Origin: an uncultured Clostridia bacterium
GTDB taxonomy: Bacteria > Bacillota > Clostridia > Lachnospirales > Lachnospiraceae
Reading direction: 5' to 3'
DNA: 64,000 nt
Assembly (NCBI GenBank): GCA_947303805.1
Contig: CAMYZE010000001.1
Location: 1 to 64,000, forward strand
The translations under genes were made by a program, and so were the position numbers. The notes below the pieces were generated by a model, which was given only the letters and a program-made list of their open reading frames with translations, searched no databases and had not been told where the DNA came from. Positions 37,401 through 52,400 of the stretch are shown piece after piece; position 1 is the first letter of the stretch; each line of letters opens with the position of its first letter.

Positions 37401-40400
37401 TAAATGTAGCAATCTGCACATTAAAGAAGTTTAATTCAGCATCTCTTTGTATGTTAAATGGCGATTCATTTAAACTTTGACCATTATTCACTTCTGTGAT
37501 ATATCCTCTATTAGCAGTTCCTGTCTTCATTGCATTTCCACAGTCAGTGATATTGAGTACACCATCTTTTATAAGTCTAAATCCAGTGTTGCCATGTTCA
37601 AATATCATATTGTGTCCTGCAAGACAGATAGCAGAGCCTGATGCTACATTGGTTATAGGAGTCTTTACATCGTCATAGATTACTATATCATTTCTAAGTG
37701 CGACATAAGCTGGCTCTGTACTAGAAAGAGCATTGATAAGTTCATCAAGATTAGATACAAACTTAAATGTTACAACCTTGTGGTTCTCTCCACCCACGTG
37801 AACACATGACTCTGTAGCAAGTAATCCACAAATTTTATGTGTGTGGGAAATAAGTGTTGCATATCTTGTATCTGTAATCTTTACACTATATCTTCTTCCA
37901 TTTCCAAAGATTAAATCAGTTTCTTTAGTTTCATCGTAAACATCTAGCGCTACCCAGATAGCATCTTCAATTGCTATGCCCGGAACCTTAACTGCATCAA
38001 CATAGGTCTCAATATTTCTAGCCACATATTGAGTCGCAATTATATCTTTATGATCCTTATCACTTGTGAATACTAATTTCTCATATTCTTTACCAAGCAT
38101 AAGAGTTACATCACTATAAGTTCCCTTCTTGTAAACTCTATATCCTCTATTATAAGAACCTTCATCTACCTTAAATATTTCTTCTGGTAGATATGCAACA
38201 TGCTGGTCATCATATGAATCAAATCCATCTATATCATATTCATTCCAATATCTAAATATCTCACTATCTGAATTTATATCTGAGAAATAAATTTCTGAAT
38301 TTGTAGATATAGGTGAAATGTATCCAGCCTCAAGTTTAGAATCTTTTCCTATTACTACGTTGCGGTTTTCACCTGCTTGTGTCTTATTGTCTTTTACTAC
38401 TACATAATTGTTGATAGAAATAGATGCTGATGCGATATCAATTACACCATACTTATCTACAATATTATCTCTTATCAGAACTTGATCACCAAATTCAACT
38501 GCCACAGCATCTCTTGAATATAAGAATGAACCTTTATTTCCTATATAAGATACTGAAGAAATTATAAGTTCTGTATTGTATCTTGCACCATCATCTATAT
38601 CAAGTACAAATGCAGCCTTGCCTACTTCTAATCCACTAACTTCAAGTTCGCCTGCCATAATATATCCACCGTTCAAGTAAATCATAGAATTAGATGCTTT
38701 ATTTGTGCCATTAAATACTAATCCATTACCAACTTCAATGTCATTTAAGTGCTCCATAGTAATTAAACTATCGCTTACATTGTTGCCAGTAAATACTAAA
38801 TCGTCAAAGTATGTGTTATTTGCTCCTGCATATTTTGAAGTTATGAGATTAGAAGCCTTGTTGTTTTCAAATGTCATTCCACTTATTTTTATATCAAGAT
38901 CTCCAACCATTCTATTAGTATCTAAGAATACTGCACCTTCAGAATCATTGTTCTTGAATATGATTCTTGAATTATCATCTGCAAATTCGAGTATCGCATT
39001 GTTAAATCCTAAAATAGATGACATGGTTGCTAAATCTGAAGTTGTAATTATAGACTTATTGCCCACTATCTCAACTTCGCCATTTACTACAAGCCTTGCA
39101 TGTGCAGCTGCTATCGCTGAACCAAATACTGCTTCGTTATTTACTATCTCACTTCTTGTAGTTATTACCAATTCATCAGTTGCTCTTGCCATGATTGCAG
39201 CACCTGACACAGCTTTGTTATCTCTATATACTGCTTTGCCACTTACATTGAAATCTATGTAATTATTTAGAAGTATACCTGCTCCTATATATGCATCATT
39301 ACCTATGGCATTGAACTTATTTACATTAAATATGACTTCATCTAATGATAATACAGATCCATTATGTATCTTATTGCCTATAGAGTTGAGAACTCCTCTT
39401 ACTTCTACTGCCGCACTATTAAAGTTAATGAATCCGTCCAACATAGCATTTGCAACTGTAGCTATATTTCTAACTACTGACATAGTTGAAATTATAACTT
39501 CACTATCGTTCAAATCCATGAATGTAGCATTGTCAGCAGTATTATTTATTACACTTACTGATGCCACATACATCTTAATACCTTCAGTCATATTTAAGAA
39601 TGCATTATTATCAACCTTGTTGTTCTCAATCTCAACATTGTTGAAACTTATACTTCCATCATCACTAACTCTTATAAATTCTTGCTTCTTTGTTGTGTCT
39701 ACATAGTTTATTGAAGCAATTCTCAAGTTGTAGAAGTTGAGAGATCCGTCTCTTACATACATAGCTACAGGTTCTAAAGAATATCCAGCCTCTCTATCAA
39801 CGCCTGTAGTAATCATACCATTCTTAATGTCATGCTTGCAGTCAGTGAATGATACAGTCTCACCATTTGCGAGTTGCAACATCTTTACACCACGTCTTAT
39901 CTTCAGCTCGTGGCCGTTTAAACAGATAGCAGAACCATCTTTTAATCCTATTGCCTTTGTTATCTCTACATCTGTTGCAAGTGCAAAATACTTATATCCA
40001 AGATTTACATTCTTTATGAGTTCGTTTTCATTTTTAACCTGTATGAAGTTCACAACATCTGTATGAGTAGTTCCATCAAGATGTGTTTCAGTATCTTCAA
40101 GTCTATTACCACAAATAGTATGTAAGTGTGAAAGAAGTAATATATCATAAACCTCTTTCTTTCCAACCTTAATACTGCTACGAGATGCCTCATAATAAAC
40201 TATTACTGCACTCTCATCTTCATCTTCAACTGTAGGTACAAGCCATAATTGATCTTCTAGTCTTGCTCCATCGATTACTACTCTATCCATATATGTCTCT
40301 ACACCCTTAGCTACATATTGAGTAGCAATTATCACATCTGGGTTGGTCTCTCTCTTGTAGAGAAGAGTTGAGTAATCTTTACCAAGCATAAGAGATACAT

Positions 40401-43400
40401 CGCCATAAATACCTTTCTTGTATACTCTATAACCCTTATCATATGACTTCTCATCAACCTTAAATATCTCATCTGGTAAGTAAGCTACTCTTGCTTCGCT
40501 AAAGTCATCAAATCCATATATAGTATCTTCATTCCAGTATCTAGCAATTTCCGCGTCATCATTTATATCACTAAAGTAAATCTCTGAATCTGTTGAAATC
40601 TCTACATATTTTCCAATGTCTATAAATCCTGCTTTTTCAACTACTACATTCTTGTCATTACCAGTCTTATCCACATTGTCCTTAACTACTACTTTGTTAT
40701 TAAGTATGATGCTACCAGTAGCTATATGTATTACTCCATACTTATCTACCTCATTATCTTTTACATTCAAGTAATCCATAAAATTAAGTTTTGAAATATC
40801 AGAGTTTACATACAAGAATGAACCTTTATTATTGGTATATGAAATCGATGATATTTTAAGGTCTACATTAACTATATATTCATCTACTGGGTCTATTTCA
40901 AATGCAGCTTTACCTACTTCTACATTGTTAAGGCTTAACTCGTCAATGTTTACATAAGGAGTATTTAAGTAGAATATAGAATTAGATGCTATGTTTCTAC
41001 CATTAAATGTAAAGTCTTTACCTATTTCTACATCGTTTAAAGCATACATTCTTATAAATGTATCTCTAGCCTCATTATCTTTAAATAACAATTTGTCAAA
41101 ATTGGTGTTGTTTATGCCAGATAAATATGTGTTGATTATAGTTTTTGCCTTATTGCCTACAAACTCCATATTCTTAACATTTAATTCCTGATCACTTCCA
41201 GATCTTTCACCGCCCACAAATATATTTCCAAATGATTCATTTTCTTTAAATACAAGTTTCGAACCATCTTTTACTTCCATAGTAGAATATACTAATCCCA
41301 CTATAGAAGATTCTGTAGCATATGTTCCGTGAACCTTTTCTGACTTATTTCTTTCGACAACTACTTCACCGTCAACCAATAATTTAGAATTATCAACTAC
41401 AGCTATAGCAGCTCCCACTTCAGCCTTGTTGCCCACAAACTCACTTCTTGATGATATTACAAACTCTGTATTTGCAAGAAGGATTGCTCCACCAAGTTCA
41501 CCGATATTATCTTTAAATGTTGCTTTGTCTAATACATTGAACTTGCTGTTTCTCTCTACATATAAACCTGGACCATACTTAGCCTTATTTCCTTTTGCTT
41601 CGTATCTATTAACAGTCAGTTCTGACTCGTGAAGTTTTATAACTGCTGATTCTGATTCATTATCTTTTACTATCAATTCATTTTCTACATCAACATTTGC
41701 ATTTTGAAGTCTTATTACTGCATTAAATCCGTACTCAGTGTCATAAATCTTGTTTCCAACTACTGACATGGTGCTAATCTTAATATTATCACCGGCAAAT
41801 CCAAATATTGAAGATTCGCTTGCTATATTGTTTATTACACTTACAGTAGCAAATCGTGTCTCAAGCGTATCATAAATCTCAATAAGTGAAACTTGGGTAA
41901 TCTTATTATCTCTAATGCTTACATTCTCAGTGTTGAGTTTTCCAGAGCCAGATACACTGATGAACTCTTGAGCATTTGCTGTATCTACATAGTTTATAGA
42001 TGCTATTCTTAAGTTATAGAGACTTAATGTACCTCTTGATACATCTATAGCTTCATCTTCAATAGAGTATCCGCTTTCTCTGTCACTTCCTGTTGTGAGT
42101 TTGCCATTTCTTGTATTAAACTTACAATCAGCGATGGTTACATTCTCGCCATTAGCAATATTTATAGCCTTGGCACCTCTTTGCACTTTTAATTCATAGC
42201 CATTTAGACAGATAGCAGAGCCATCTTTTAAGTTGAGAGTTCTTGTGATCTCTACATTTGTTGCAAGTGCAAAATACTTATATCCAAGATTAGAATTCTT
42301 TATGATTTCGTTTTCATTCTTTACTTGTATGAAGTTCACTATATCCTTATGTATAGAGCCATCATAGTGACTTACTGAGTCTTCAAATCTATTTCCGCAG
42401 ATTGTATGTAAGTGTGAAAGAAGTAAGATATCATACGCATCCTTCTTTCCAACTTTAACACTGCTACGAGATGCTTCATAGTAAACTATTACTGCACTCT
42501 CGTCTTCATCTTCAACTGTAGGTACAAGCCATAATTGATCTTCAAGTTTTGCTCCATCAATTACTACTCTATCCATGTATGTCTCTACACCCTTAGCTAC
42601 ATATTGGGTTGCTATTACAAAGTCTGGGTTAGTTTCTCTCTTATAGAGAAGAGTTGAATAATCAGTTCCTATATAAAGTGATGTGTTGCTGTATGTACCA
42701 GACTTATAAATTCTCTGACCTTCATTATAAGTCTCCTTATCAAGTACAAATATCTCATCTGGCAAGTAGACAACTCTATTATTTGATAAATTGTCAAATG
42801 ACTCTATATGATCCTTATCCCAGAAGTCAAACATCTTCACATCCATTCTGTTCTTATTATTTAAACTTATCTTAGAACCTGAAGCGATGATCTTTCCTGG
42901 TGCTAAATATAGACGAGCATTATCATGTGAGCCATTTAATTTTATTGAACCCATACCTTCTACTCCAGCATGGTTATCATAAATGCTGACATGTCCACCG
43001 AGTGCAAGTTGTCCACTAACCGCAATCGCAGGTGATGCAATAGAAATGTTGTTGTTTACTATGCTTACAGTACCAAGGAGTGCTGTTATGCCGTATCTAC
43101 CAACATACATTATTCTATTGTCCTTATTTGATATCGTTAAATTATTAAGTGTAGCAATACTTATATTGTTTCTACCACCATTAACATATATCAATTGATT
43201 AAACTTATTATTTGTGACATTAAATGTATCATCAATAGTTCCATCAAATCCATCAGTTATACTTATGAGTGAGTAAGCATTATTATCGCGTATCTCATTG
43301 AATGAAGTATGGATATTACCTTTTCCACTTATTTCAAATAATGAGTACTCGGTATCTGAATTATTTGAAATATTTCCTACTACTGATATGGTAGAAATTA

Positions 43401-46400
43401 CTACATTTTCACCCTTATATGCGAGTGATGCAAATGCTGCTACATCTCCACCAATAGTATTATTTGCAAAGCTTACACTTGCAACATAAACCTTAGGTGA
43501 GTCATCAACCATATTGAAGAAGCTATTGTATGAATTGTTTGTATTATCTATCACATTCACATTTTCAAGATATAACTTACCATTATTATCAACATCTATG
43601 ATGTTTTGGTCTAACACATCATCAAATGTCATATCTTTAAATGCAATGTTATATAAGTATAATTCTCCACCATGAATGCCAATCATTGCATCATCAACTG
43701 AAGATGCATTATTAGCAGAATGAGTTATAGATCCAGTATTCTTACAATCTGTGATGGTGAACTCATATCCAGCATTTAGTGTTAAGAACTCAAGACCCTT
43801 ATCAACTTTTAAGTCGTGGCCATTCAAACAGATGATTGAACCTGATGCAAGATCTATTGGTTTTGTAATTTCTATATCATTTGAAAGTGCGAAATACTTA
43901 CCATTTGCTCTACTTAACTCATCTTCATTTCCGGCATTTACAAACATAATAGTTTGATTATGTTTTTTGCCATCAAGGTGAGCAACTGAGTCTGTAGCTG
44001 TATGTCCGCAAGCTGTGTGCATATGATCTATTAAATAAATCGTCTTGCCATATGTAATCTTCACACTATGTTTTGTGCCATCAAACTTCCAAGTTTCAGA
44101 TACATCTTCATCATCAAGTGTTGGAGCAACCCAAAGTTGACGTATCTCAGGCACGTCATAAAGCTTAATATCATCTACATATGTCTCTAAGTCATGAGCT
44201 ACATATTGGGTAGCTATTACAATTCTATCATCCTTATTTCTCTTAAACTCAATTGTCTCAAAATCTCTACCTATCTTGAGTTCTACATTGCTATATGTGC
44301 CACTCTTATATATCTTTCGAGTCTGATCTGCTGCTTTGTTACTTAATACAAATATCTCTTCTGGTAAGTAAGCAACTCTACCATCACGTAAATCATTAAA
44401 GCTTGCTATAGCATATTCGTTCCAATATTTGAAGAAAGTTTCATCATCAGTAGATACATCTACATAAATCTCTGAATCTGGCAAAATAGGGTAATTGATA
44501 TCTCCATAATAATTTGTAGTGTCTACCGAAAGTATATTTACTTCTCTACCAGTATTACTATCAACATTATTCTTAACAACCAACTTACCACCAAGATATA
44601 TGTTGCTATTATTTCTGCTATCTATTACACCTTTTGTCTCATTTATCTTGTTATTTTGTATATCAATGTTTCTAAAATTATAATTTCCGGCTGTTAAGTA
44701 TATGATTGGTCTTGCAGTAGTAACTGAGTTGCTACTAATCTTTATATTGTTAAATGTAACCTTTTCAGATGAAACATCTATCAACTGTTGCTCACTTACA
44801 AAATCAACAAATGATAGAGATGAAATGATTGTTTCTTTTCCTGTAGTGTTTTCAATGCAAATTACACTGCCTTGATTTATACCATCACCTTTTAATTCAA
44901 GCATTCCATCTTCAACTATGATGTCTGCATCGACCATCTTAAGAACAGTTGCTCCATCTCTTGCCTTATTATTGGTGATAGTGTAATTCTTTGCCTCTTT
45001 TGGCACGATTAACTCTGCCTCGTTAAGCATAATTGCGCCTGAGCCAGCTGATTCATTATTTGATATAACGGCTTTATTTGATAAGTAAACCTTAGAGTCC
45101 TTATTAGCATATATAGCACCACCTTCAGATGTTGCATTTGTTACACTGTTGTCACTTATGATGATATTATTTGCGAGTCTTAATTCTGCATTCTCTGCCA
45201 CAAATATACCACCACCTTTATCAGATGCTGTGTTATTTGTTATCTCTACCTCTACATCTGCTGCCATAGTACCCTTTTCACTTACATAGAGACCACCACC
45301 TAATACACCTTGATTGTTTTTAACGATTACACTCTCACTACCTTTAAGGACTGCGTTCAAATAAATAGGTGCGCCGACTGTAGCGTTATTGTTTGTAGCA
45401 ACCACCAATGCATGAACATCCAAGTCTTTGTTTATAACAAGGGCTGAACCATTCTTACCCTTATTCTCTTCAAAGTATAGCTGACCAATATTCTTAGCTT
45501 CTCCATCAAGAGTTAATGCACCACCGACATCTGCTGTAATAGTATTTCTAATGAAACTCATCGTAGACACTGTAAGCACTCCTGTGTCTTTTACATTTAC
45601 AACTGCATAAGTAACATTATTATTAACAAATGACACACTCGCAAATTCAACATTGTTATATGCTGCAATTGAAAGTAATGAATTAGTCTCTGACTCATTG
45701 CTCATATCTGCCACTACTGTATTATTTTCAAATACAGTATCTTCAAACCTTAAATTGTAACTACCATTTCGTGGTAAATTGAATAGTGATACTTCTGTAT
45801 GGTCATAGTCAACATTGTTGAATCTTGATTCTATAAAGTTTACTTTACCACTTTGTCTTAAAGACATAAATGTTGAGTAATCTGTTCTAGTATTTGTAAT
45901 AGTAGCTATCTCTATACCATAGAAATTAATAGTTCCGTTTTGAACTATGAAGTTACTACTCATCTCACTAGTGTCATCACTCTCTGTAATATATCCCTTC
46001 TTAGGTATTTCAAGAGCTACTGCATTTCCACAATCACAGAAGTTAAGAGTATTATCCTGTGACATCATAAATGCATTCTTACCTTTCTTAATGATTAGTC
46101 TATGTCCGTTTAAACAAATAGTACTACCTGATGCAAGATTAGCAATCTGTCTATCAAGTACTAAATCTTGATAAAGCGCTAAGTACAGTGGTTGACCTGG
46201 ATGCTCACTTATATAATTTAATAAGTCATCTTGGTCTGCAATATATGTAAACTTAACTTTTTCATGACTTGATCCATCTAAATGCTCACAAGGTACACTA
46301 CTACCAAGACCACATACCTTGTGTATATGAGTTAATAGATATACATCTCTTGTATCGAGAGTTGCATTTACATTGTAAGTTCCTCTTGACATCTGCCAAT

Positions 46401-49400
46401 TTACATTCTTAGTGTTGTCATTATTATCTGGTCCACCCCATAACTGGTCGTTGTCTTCAAGTCCCTTAAGCATTATCTTATCGACATAAGTTAATGTATT
46501 CTTAGCCACATACTGAGTGGCAACTATGTCTCTTATATCTTTACCAGTTCTAAATACAAGGGTTGCAAAATCTGTACCAGCATTGAGAGTTACTTCGCTA
46601 CCTGTTCCCTTCTTGTATACTACAAAGCCTCTAGATTCTTCGTCACTGTCAAGTTTAAATATCTCTTGATGTAAATATACTTCATGGTCATTAAAGTTGT
46701 TAAATTCTTCAACATAGTTGCCATTCCAGTATTTAAATATCTCTTGCTCACTATTTTCTACTGAAACTCTTACTATAGAACCTGAAGCAATCTTATTTTC
46801 TTTATTCCAGAAGCTTGAGCTGAGCATACCTCCATCCGCAACATATACATTTATAGGTCTTGCTTCTGACATGTTATTACCGTCGATATAAACACGGTCG
46901 CTTAAGTAAAGTGTTCCATCTTTTTCTACATATATAATAGGTTTGTTTCCTATTACGTTGTTTCCTGTGATATAAGTATCTCCTTTGAGAGTTACCTGTC
47001 CACCCTTACCAACATAAAGTAAAGTTTCATTTAGCCCTACAGTACTATAGCTTGCAAGTATTGCATATGTATTTGAGTCTGTAGCATAGAGAACTGCACG
47101 GATATTATTGTCATGAATATCAAATCCACCATTAAATATATATGAACCTTCATATGCGATAAGTCTTGCTATACCAATTGAAGTATTATCAGCTATCTCT
47201 GCATATTCAGCAGTCATTCTAGTATCTTTGCCAACTATGTTGATGATTTGATTGTCAGCTATGTTTCTCACAATAGAAACAGTAGATGCAACTACACCAT
47301 CATCTGATTCTGTATAGATAGTTAAGAATGCTGTGTTCGCACCACTTATATTGTTATCTGCGATACTTACGCTTGCAAATCTCAATTTTGCCTGCTTACC
47401 ATATACACCGATTAATGACGCTACATCTTTCACATCATTATGTGCGAATACTACATTTTCAATATTTGCTGTACCTTTACCTGTCACATGTAAGAATGTC
47501 TGCTTATCAGTTACACTGTCACTTGATACCTTCATATCTTCTACATGTATGTTATACATATTTATAAGACCGTCTGTAACTGAAATCATGTTTTGCTTAG
47601 CATCAGCATCACTAGTACTATTCTCTGATCTTCTTATAGTTCCTATGCTACTATTTATCTTACAATCAGTAATGGTAATATGTTCTCCATTTGTCACATT
47701 AAATACATTTACACCCTTTACAATTTTAAGTGTATATCCATTTAAGCAAATAGATGAACCAGAAGCTAATTCTATTTCTTTCGTGATTTCTACATTTGTA
47801 GCAAGAGCAAAATATTTATACTTTCCTGTTGATAAATTCTTTATAAGTCCTTCTTCGTCTTTTACAACCACGAAATTAACTATCTCACTATGAATTTCTC
47901 CATTGTAGTGAGGAACAATATCAGCGACATCATTTCCACAAATCGTGTGTTTATGATTATTTAAGTAAACTATTGTATCCTTTGACACCTTTACATCATA
48001 CTTCTCTTCGTCCATAAGCCAAGAAGTCGTAATGTCCTCATCAGCAAGTGATGGAGCTATCCACTCCTGATTTACGATATCTCTATCATGAAGTATTACT
48101 TTGTCCACATAGGTCTGTAAATTCTTTGCCACATATTGAGTTGCAAGAACTACTGGTGAATTCTTCTCTTCTCTAAATGTAATTACTGCATAATCATCAC
48201 CAACTCTAAGTACTGTATCAGGGAATCCACCTTCTTTATAAAGTCTAAATCCTTGGCCAGTCATAGTATTATCTACATGGAATATATCATCAGGTGCAAA
48301 CATGACTGATGGAGCAACTATCTCGGCAAAGCTTGCTATATAAGCCTCGTCCCAATACTTAAATGCTATGTCATTATTATCTGCTACTGATAAATAAATC
48401 TCAGAGTCAGAAGCGAGTTTAGCTTTAGGGTTACCAAGTGCTTCTCCGATTCCGTGAGTGTATAAGTTGAAATCATCTCCACTTAAAGTCTTGTTATCTT
48501 TTATTATAACTTTTCCACCGAGATAAATTTTTCCAGCCTCTATGTCGAGTGCTGCTGAATTTAGATTGTTATTGTTTCTTATCTCTGCTGTGCCTACGAA
48601 TCTAGTTTCTCCATCAACAATTTGTTTTAAGAAAGATCCGTTGTTGTCATGATATAGTATAGATCCAGAGGCTATAAATTTGCTTCCAGAAGCTCCGTCC
48701 ATATTTACTGCTGCAAGCCCTACGGCATTGAGTACCATCTCAGTCTTTCCACTATTATTAATAGTAGATGTATCTGTTTCTATCAGCGCTCCTTTTGTTA
48801 TATTACCTTCAAATAACAATTTATTTACATCTATAGTCGATCCATAAGTTTCAAATATATTCTTTTCTGAAGTATTATTCTTAAACTCTACATCATCTAT
48901 AACTGTATCATCTGTAAGCTCTATATAGAGTACACTGTCTGTCGCCCTATTGTTGATAAATGAAAGTGATGCGAGTTTTATATTCTCTCCACTCTCTATA
49001 TGAACTACTTCATATCCATCATTTCCATCAAATATGATATCTCTTAATCCAAAATCTTTTTCATCATTTTCCACATAGATTGCGGAACCTTGGTTACCAT
49101 CATTATTCTTGATAGTCCAAGTCTTTTCTACGTTGATGTCCGAATCGTATGCATAAATAACTGTACCATAATCAGCATAGTTATTCTCTATGATAGAGTC
49201 TGTTGATTCATTTGGCACATAAAGTGTTGCATTGTCAAGGTAGATTACTGCACCCTTATTAGCTTTATTATCCCTTATATCTGCACCCTTAGGTAAAGTA
49301 AATTTGTTGTTATTAATATAGTAAACGGAACCTTTATCACCGCTATTATTATATGCTTTCACATATCCATTTGATACAAGCTTACCATGGTCACCTGTGA

Positions 49401-52400
49401 TGTAAATTGATGAATTATTTCCATTGTTTCCTACTACCTCGTAACCGTTTTCAGTTCTAACTTCTGTGTTATCAACGTAGATTACTCCACCCTTGTTAGT
49501 TCCAACTGTATTAATTGTGTTGCCTTCTGCATATATTCCAAGCACATCAATACCAGCAGGGTTAGTTCCACTAAACTTAACTACTGCCTTATCTGTCGTG
49601 TTGTTTAATATAGAAATGCTTGCATACTTAATTGCATATCCAGAAATTAAGTTAAGTAAACCATTATTTACATTTCTTATGTTAGAATTCTTAATTGTGA
49701 TATTTGAAATTGTAGCCTTAACTCTATTATTTGTTGGTCTTATGAGTGGGTGCTCAGAAGAGTGCCCATCAAATGTTATATTTTCAAATACTAAATCTTC
49801 TGCATAAAGTCTTCCATTTGCACCTACTTGAACAATTGTCTCTATATTTGAAGTGCTTAAGAAACTTATAGTTGCAAATCTTATATTGTATAAATTGAGT
49901 TGACCTTGTGTAATTCTAAATAAATCTGTAGCTGCACCTGCATGTGTTGGATAAGACTCAGATATAGCTCCTTGTTCATTATCGTGCTTACAATCACATA
50001 TTGTAAGAGTCTTATCTCCTGATACTGCAAAGTCTATACCTTCATCAATATAAAGCGTATGACCATTAAGACAGATTGCCGAATCATCTTCCAATGTGTA
50101 ATTCTTAGTTATTCTAATATCATTAATAAGTGCCCATCTCTTTTGACTTATACTTCTTTCAATATCAGTTTCACTCATGATAAGTGCAAAATTCACTACT
50201 GAGTGAGATGCTTTATCATAGTGAGCACAGCTATCGCTGGCAAGAGTTCCGCAGAGCCTATGTTTATGACTTGCGAGATAGATAATAGTATCTTTTGATA
50301 CTTTTAAATTATATTTCTTTGATTCATCTCTTCCCCAGTACCATTCAATCTCTACTTTTTCATCTTGCACAGAAGGAGCAGACCAAATCTGAGTTTCAAT
50401 TTTTACATCTTTTTCTGGCAATAAAACTCTGTCCACAAAAGTCTCAACTCTCTTAGCTACATACTGAGTTGCGACTACAAACTCTGTGGCATCTTTCTTA
50501 AACTGCACAAGTGCGTAATTATATCCCCATCTAAGAGATACTTGCTCATATGTGCCATATTTATAAACAACTGCTTTTCTTGATTCTGTGTTATATGGTT
50601 CATCAGATCTAAATATTTCTTGAACCATATAGTAATTCTTTTCATTGAACCTATCTATATAAGTATCATTCCAATACTCAAATACTTTTACTTCTTCTTC
50701 AAATGCAGAAACACTGATTACTGAACCACTTGCAAGTTTGTGACCTTCTATACCCTTCATCAAATATGAGTCTGATGCTCTTGAGAATACTAAGTTATAA
50801 CCACGAGAACTTGCAAAATTATTCTTTTCTATATTGACTCTATCACCAATGTTCAATGTTCCCTTGTCAACAAAGACTGTTCCATAACTTGTGTTGGCAT
50901 TATTTGTGATAGATACAGTTCCTGTCATAGTTACTACTGAATTTTTATCAAGTAATGAAAGAACAGATCCAGCATTGGTTACAGCTTTATTCTCAGATGC
51001 AGTAAATATGTCTCTTATATCTATCTTGCCGTCTCCATTTACTGATATTACACCAGCTCCTTTTCCTTCATTCTTAACAAATCTGCTATCTGATGTAAAT
51101 GTAGCCTTTGATTTATTACCTACACTAATAATAGAACTGTTATTTGAAATATTTTCTTCTGCATTTACACTTACAAACTCAACTTTGCCATAATTCTTAA
51201 GTGAAACACCATCATTTGTAAATTCATTGTTCTTAATATCTAAATTTATGATAGAAGTTGTAGACACTGAATTAATAAATGACATAGCAGTGTTCATGGT
51301 ATTATTAGTAAATGTCATATCTTTAATATCAAATGTCGCAATGCTTCCGCTTGCTATCATTGCTGTATCCATCTGAATATTATCTGTAAATACAGAATTA
51401 TTTACTTGGACATTCTTATAATTTGTAAATATACCAATGACTTCTGAACCATTATTATTACTAAACTCTACTTTTGATAATCTCGCAGAATTATTCAGAT
51501 GAACAATACTTCCCTTCTTTCTAAATCCAGTAAATACAGTATTAGAAATACTTGCTTTACCTTTTGTATAGATAGCAGCACCTTCATAGTTTTCAGCTTT
51601 GCTATTACTAAACGATGCATATTGAACATTTATGATACTGTTATCATTTCCATAGATGCTTGCACCCTTATTAGATATATTCTCATTGAATAATACAGTT
51701 CCTTTTTCACCGTCCACATTTAGAGTTCCGGCATTTACATAGATTACGCCAGCATCTTTATAAGTTGACTTGTTGCCATAGAATGTAGCTACTTCCTTTA
51801 TAGTTACATTTGCATCTATGTCATCAATATTGAATATCACACCTTCATTTGCACTTGGGTTTAATGTGTTATTTACACTTGTATTGTCAAAATATTGTCC
51901 ACCAAGTACTCTCATATCAGTTACTTTTCCAACTTTAACAAGTGCCGATGCCTTAGATTGGTTATTAAATACTTTCAAGTTGCTGAATGTTGCTACTGTT
52001 GCTTTAGTAAGTGCTATGATTGGAGTTGCATTGTAGTTAGTTGCAATCATAGTATCTTCAATATCAAATCTTCCGTTAGTGCCATCAATAATAAATATTG
52101 AAGAAGTTGCTTTTATGTTACTTATAGTTGAATAGTTTACAAGCACATTTGCATTATCACTTGCTTTTACTAAAGTTCTGTTTATATCGTTAAAGTTAAT
52201 ATGGTTAAGTACAAGAGTTGAGTTAGAAAGGCTCATTGCTTCCTTATCGCCATCATCTTGTCCGCCAATCAAGTCAAAATGTCCAGTACCCTTACAATCA
52301 GTAATTACAACTTTGACATTATTTGTCATATTGAGGAAACTAATATTCTTATCTATAGTAAGTGTGTTACCATTTAAGCATATGTCTACTTCCTCATAAT

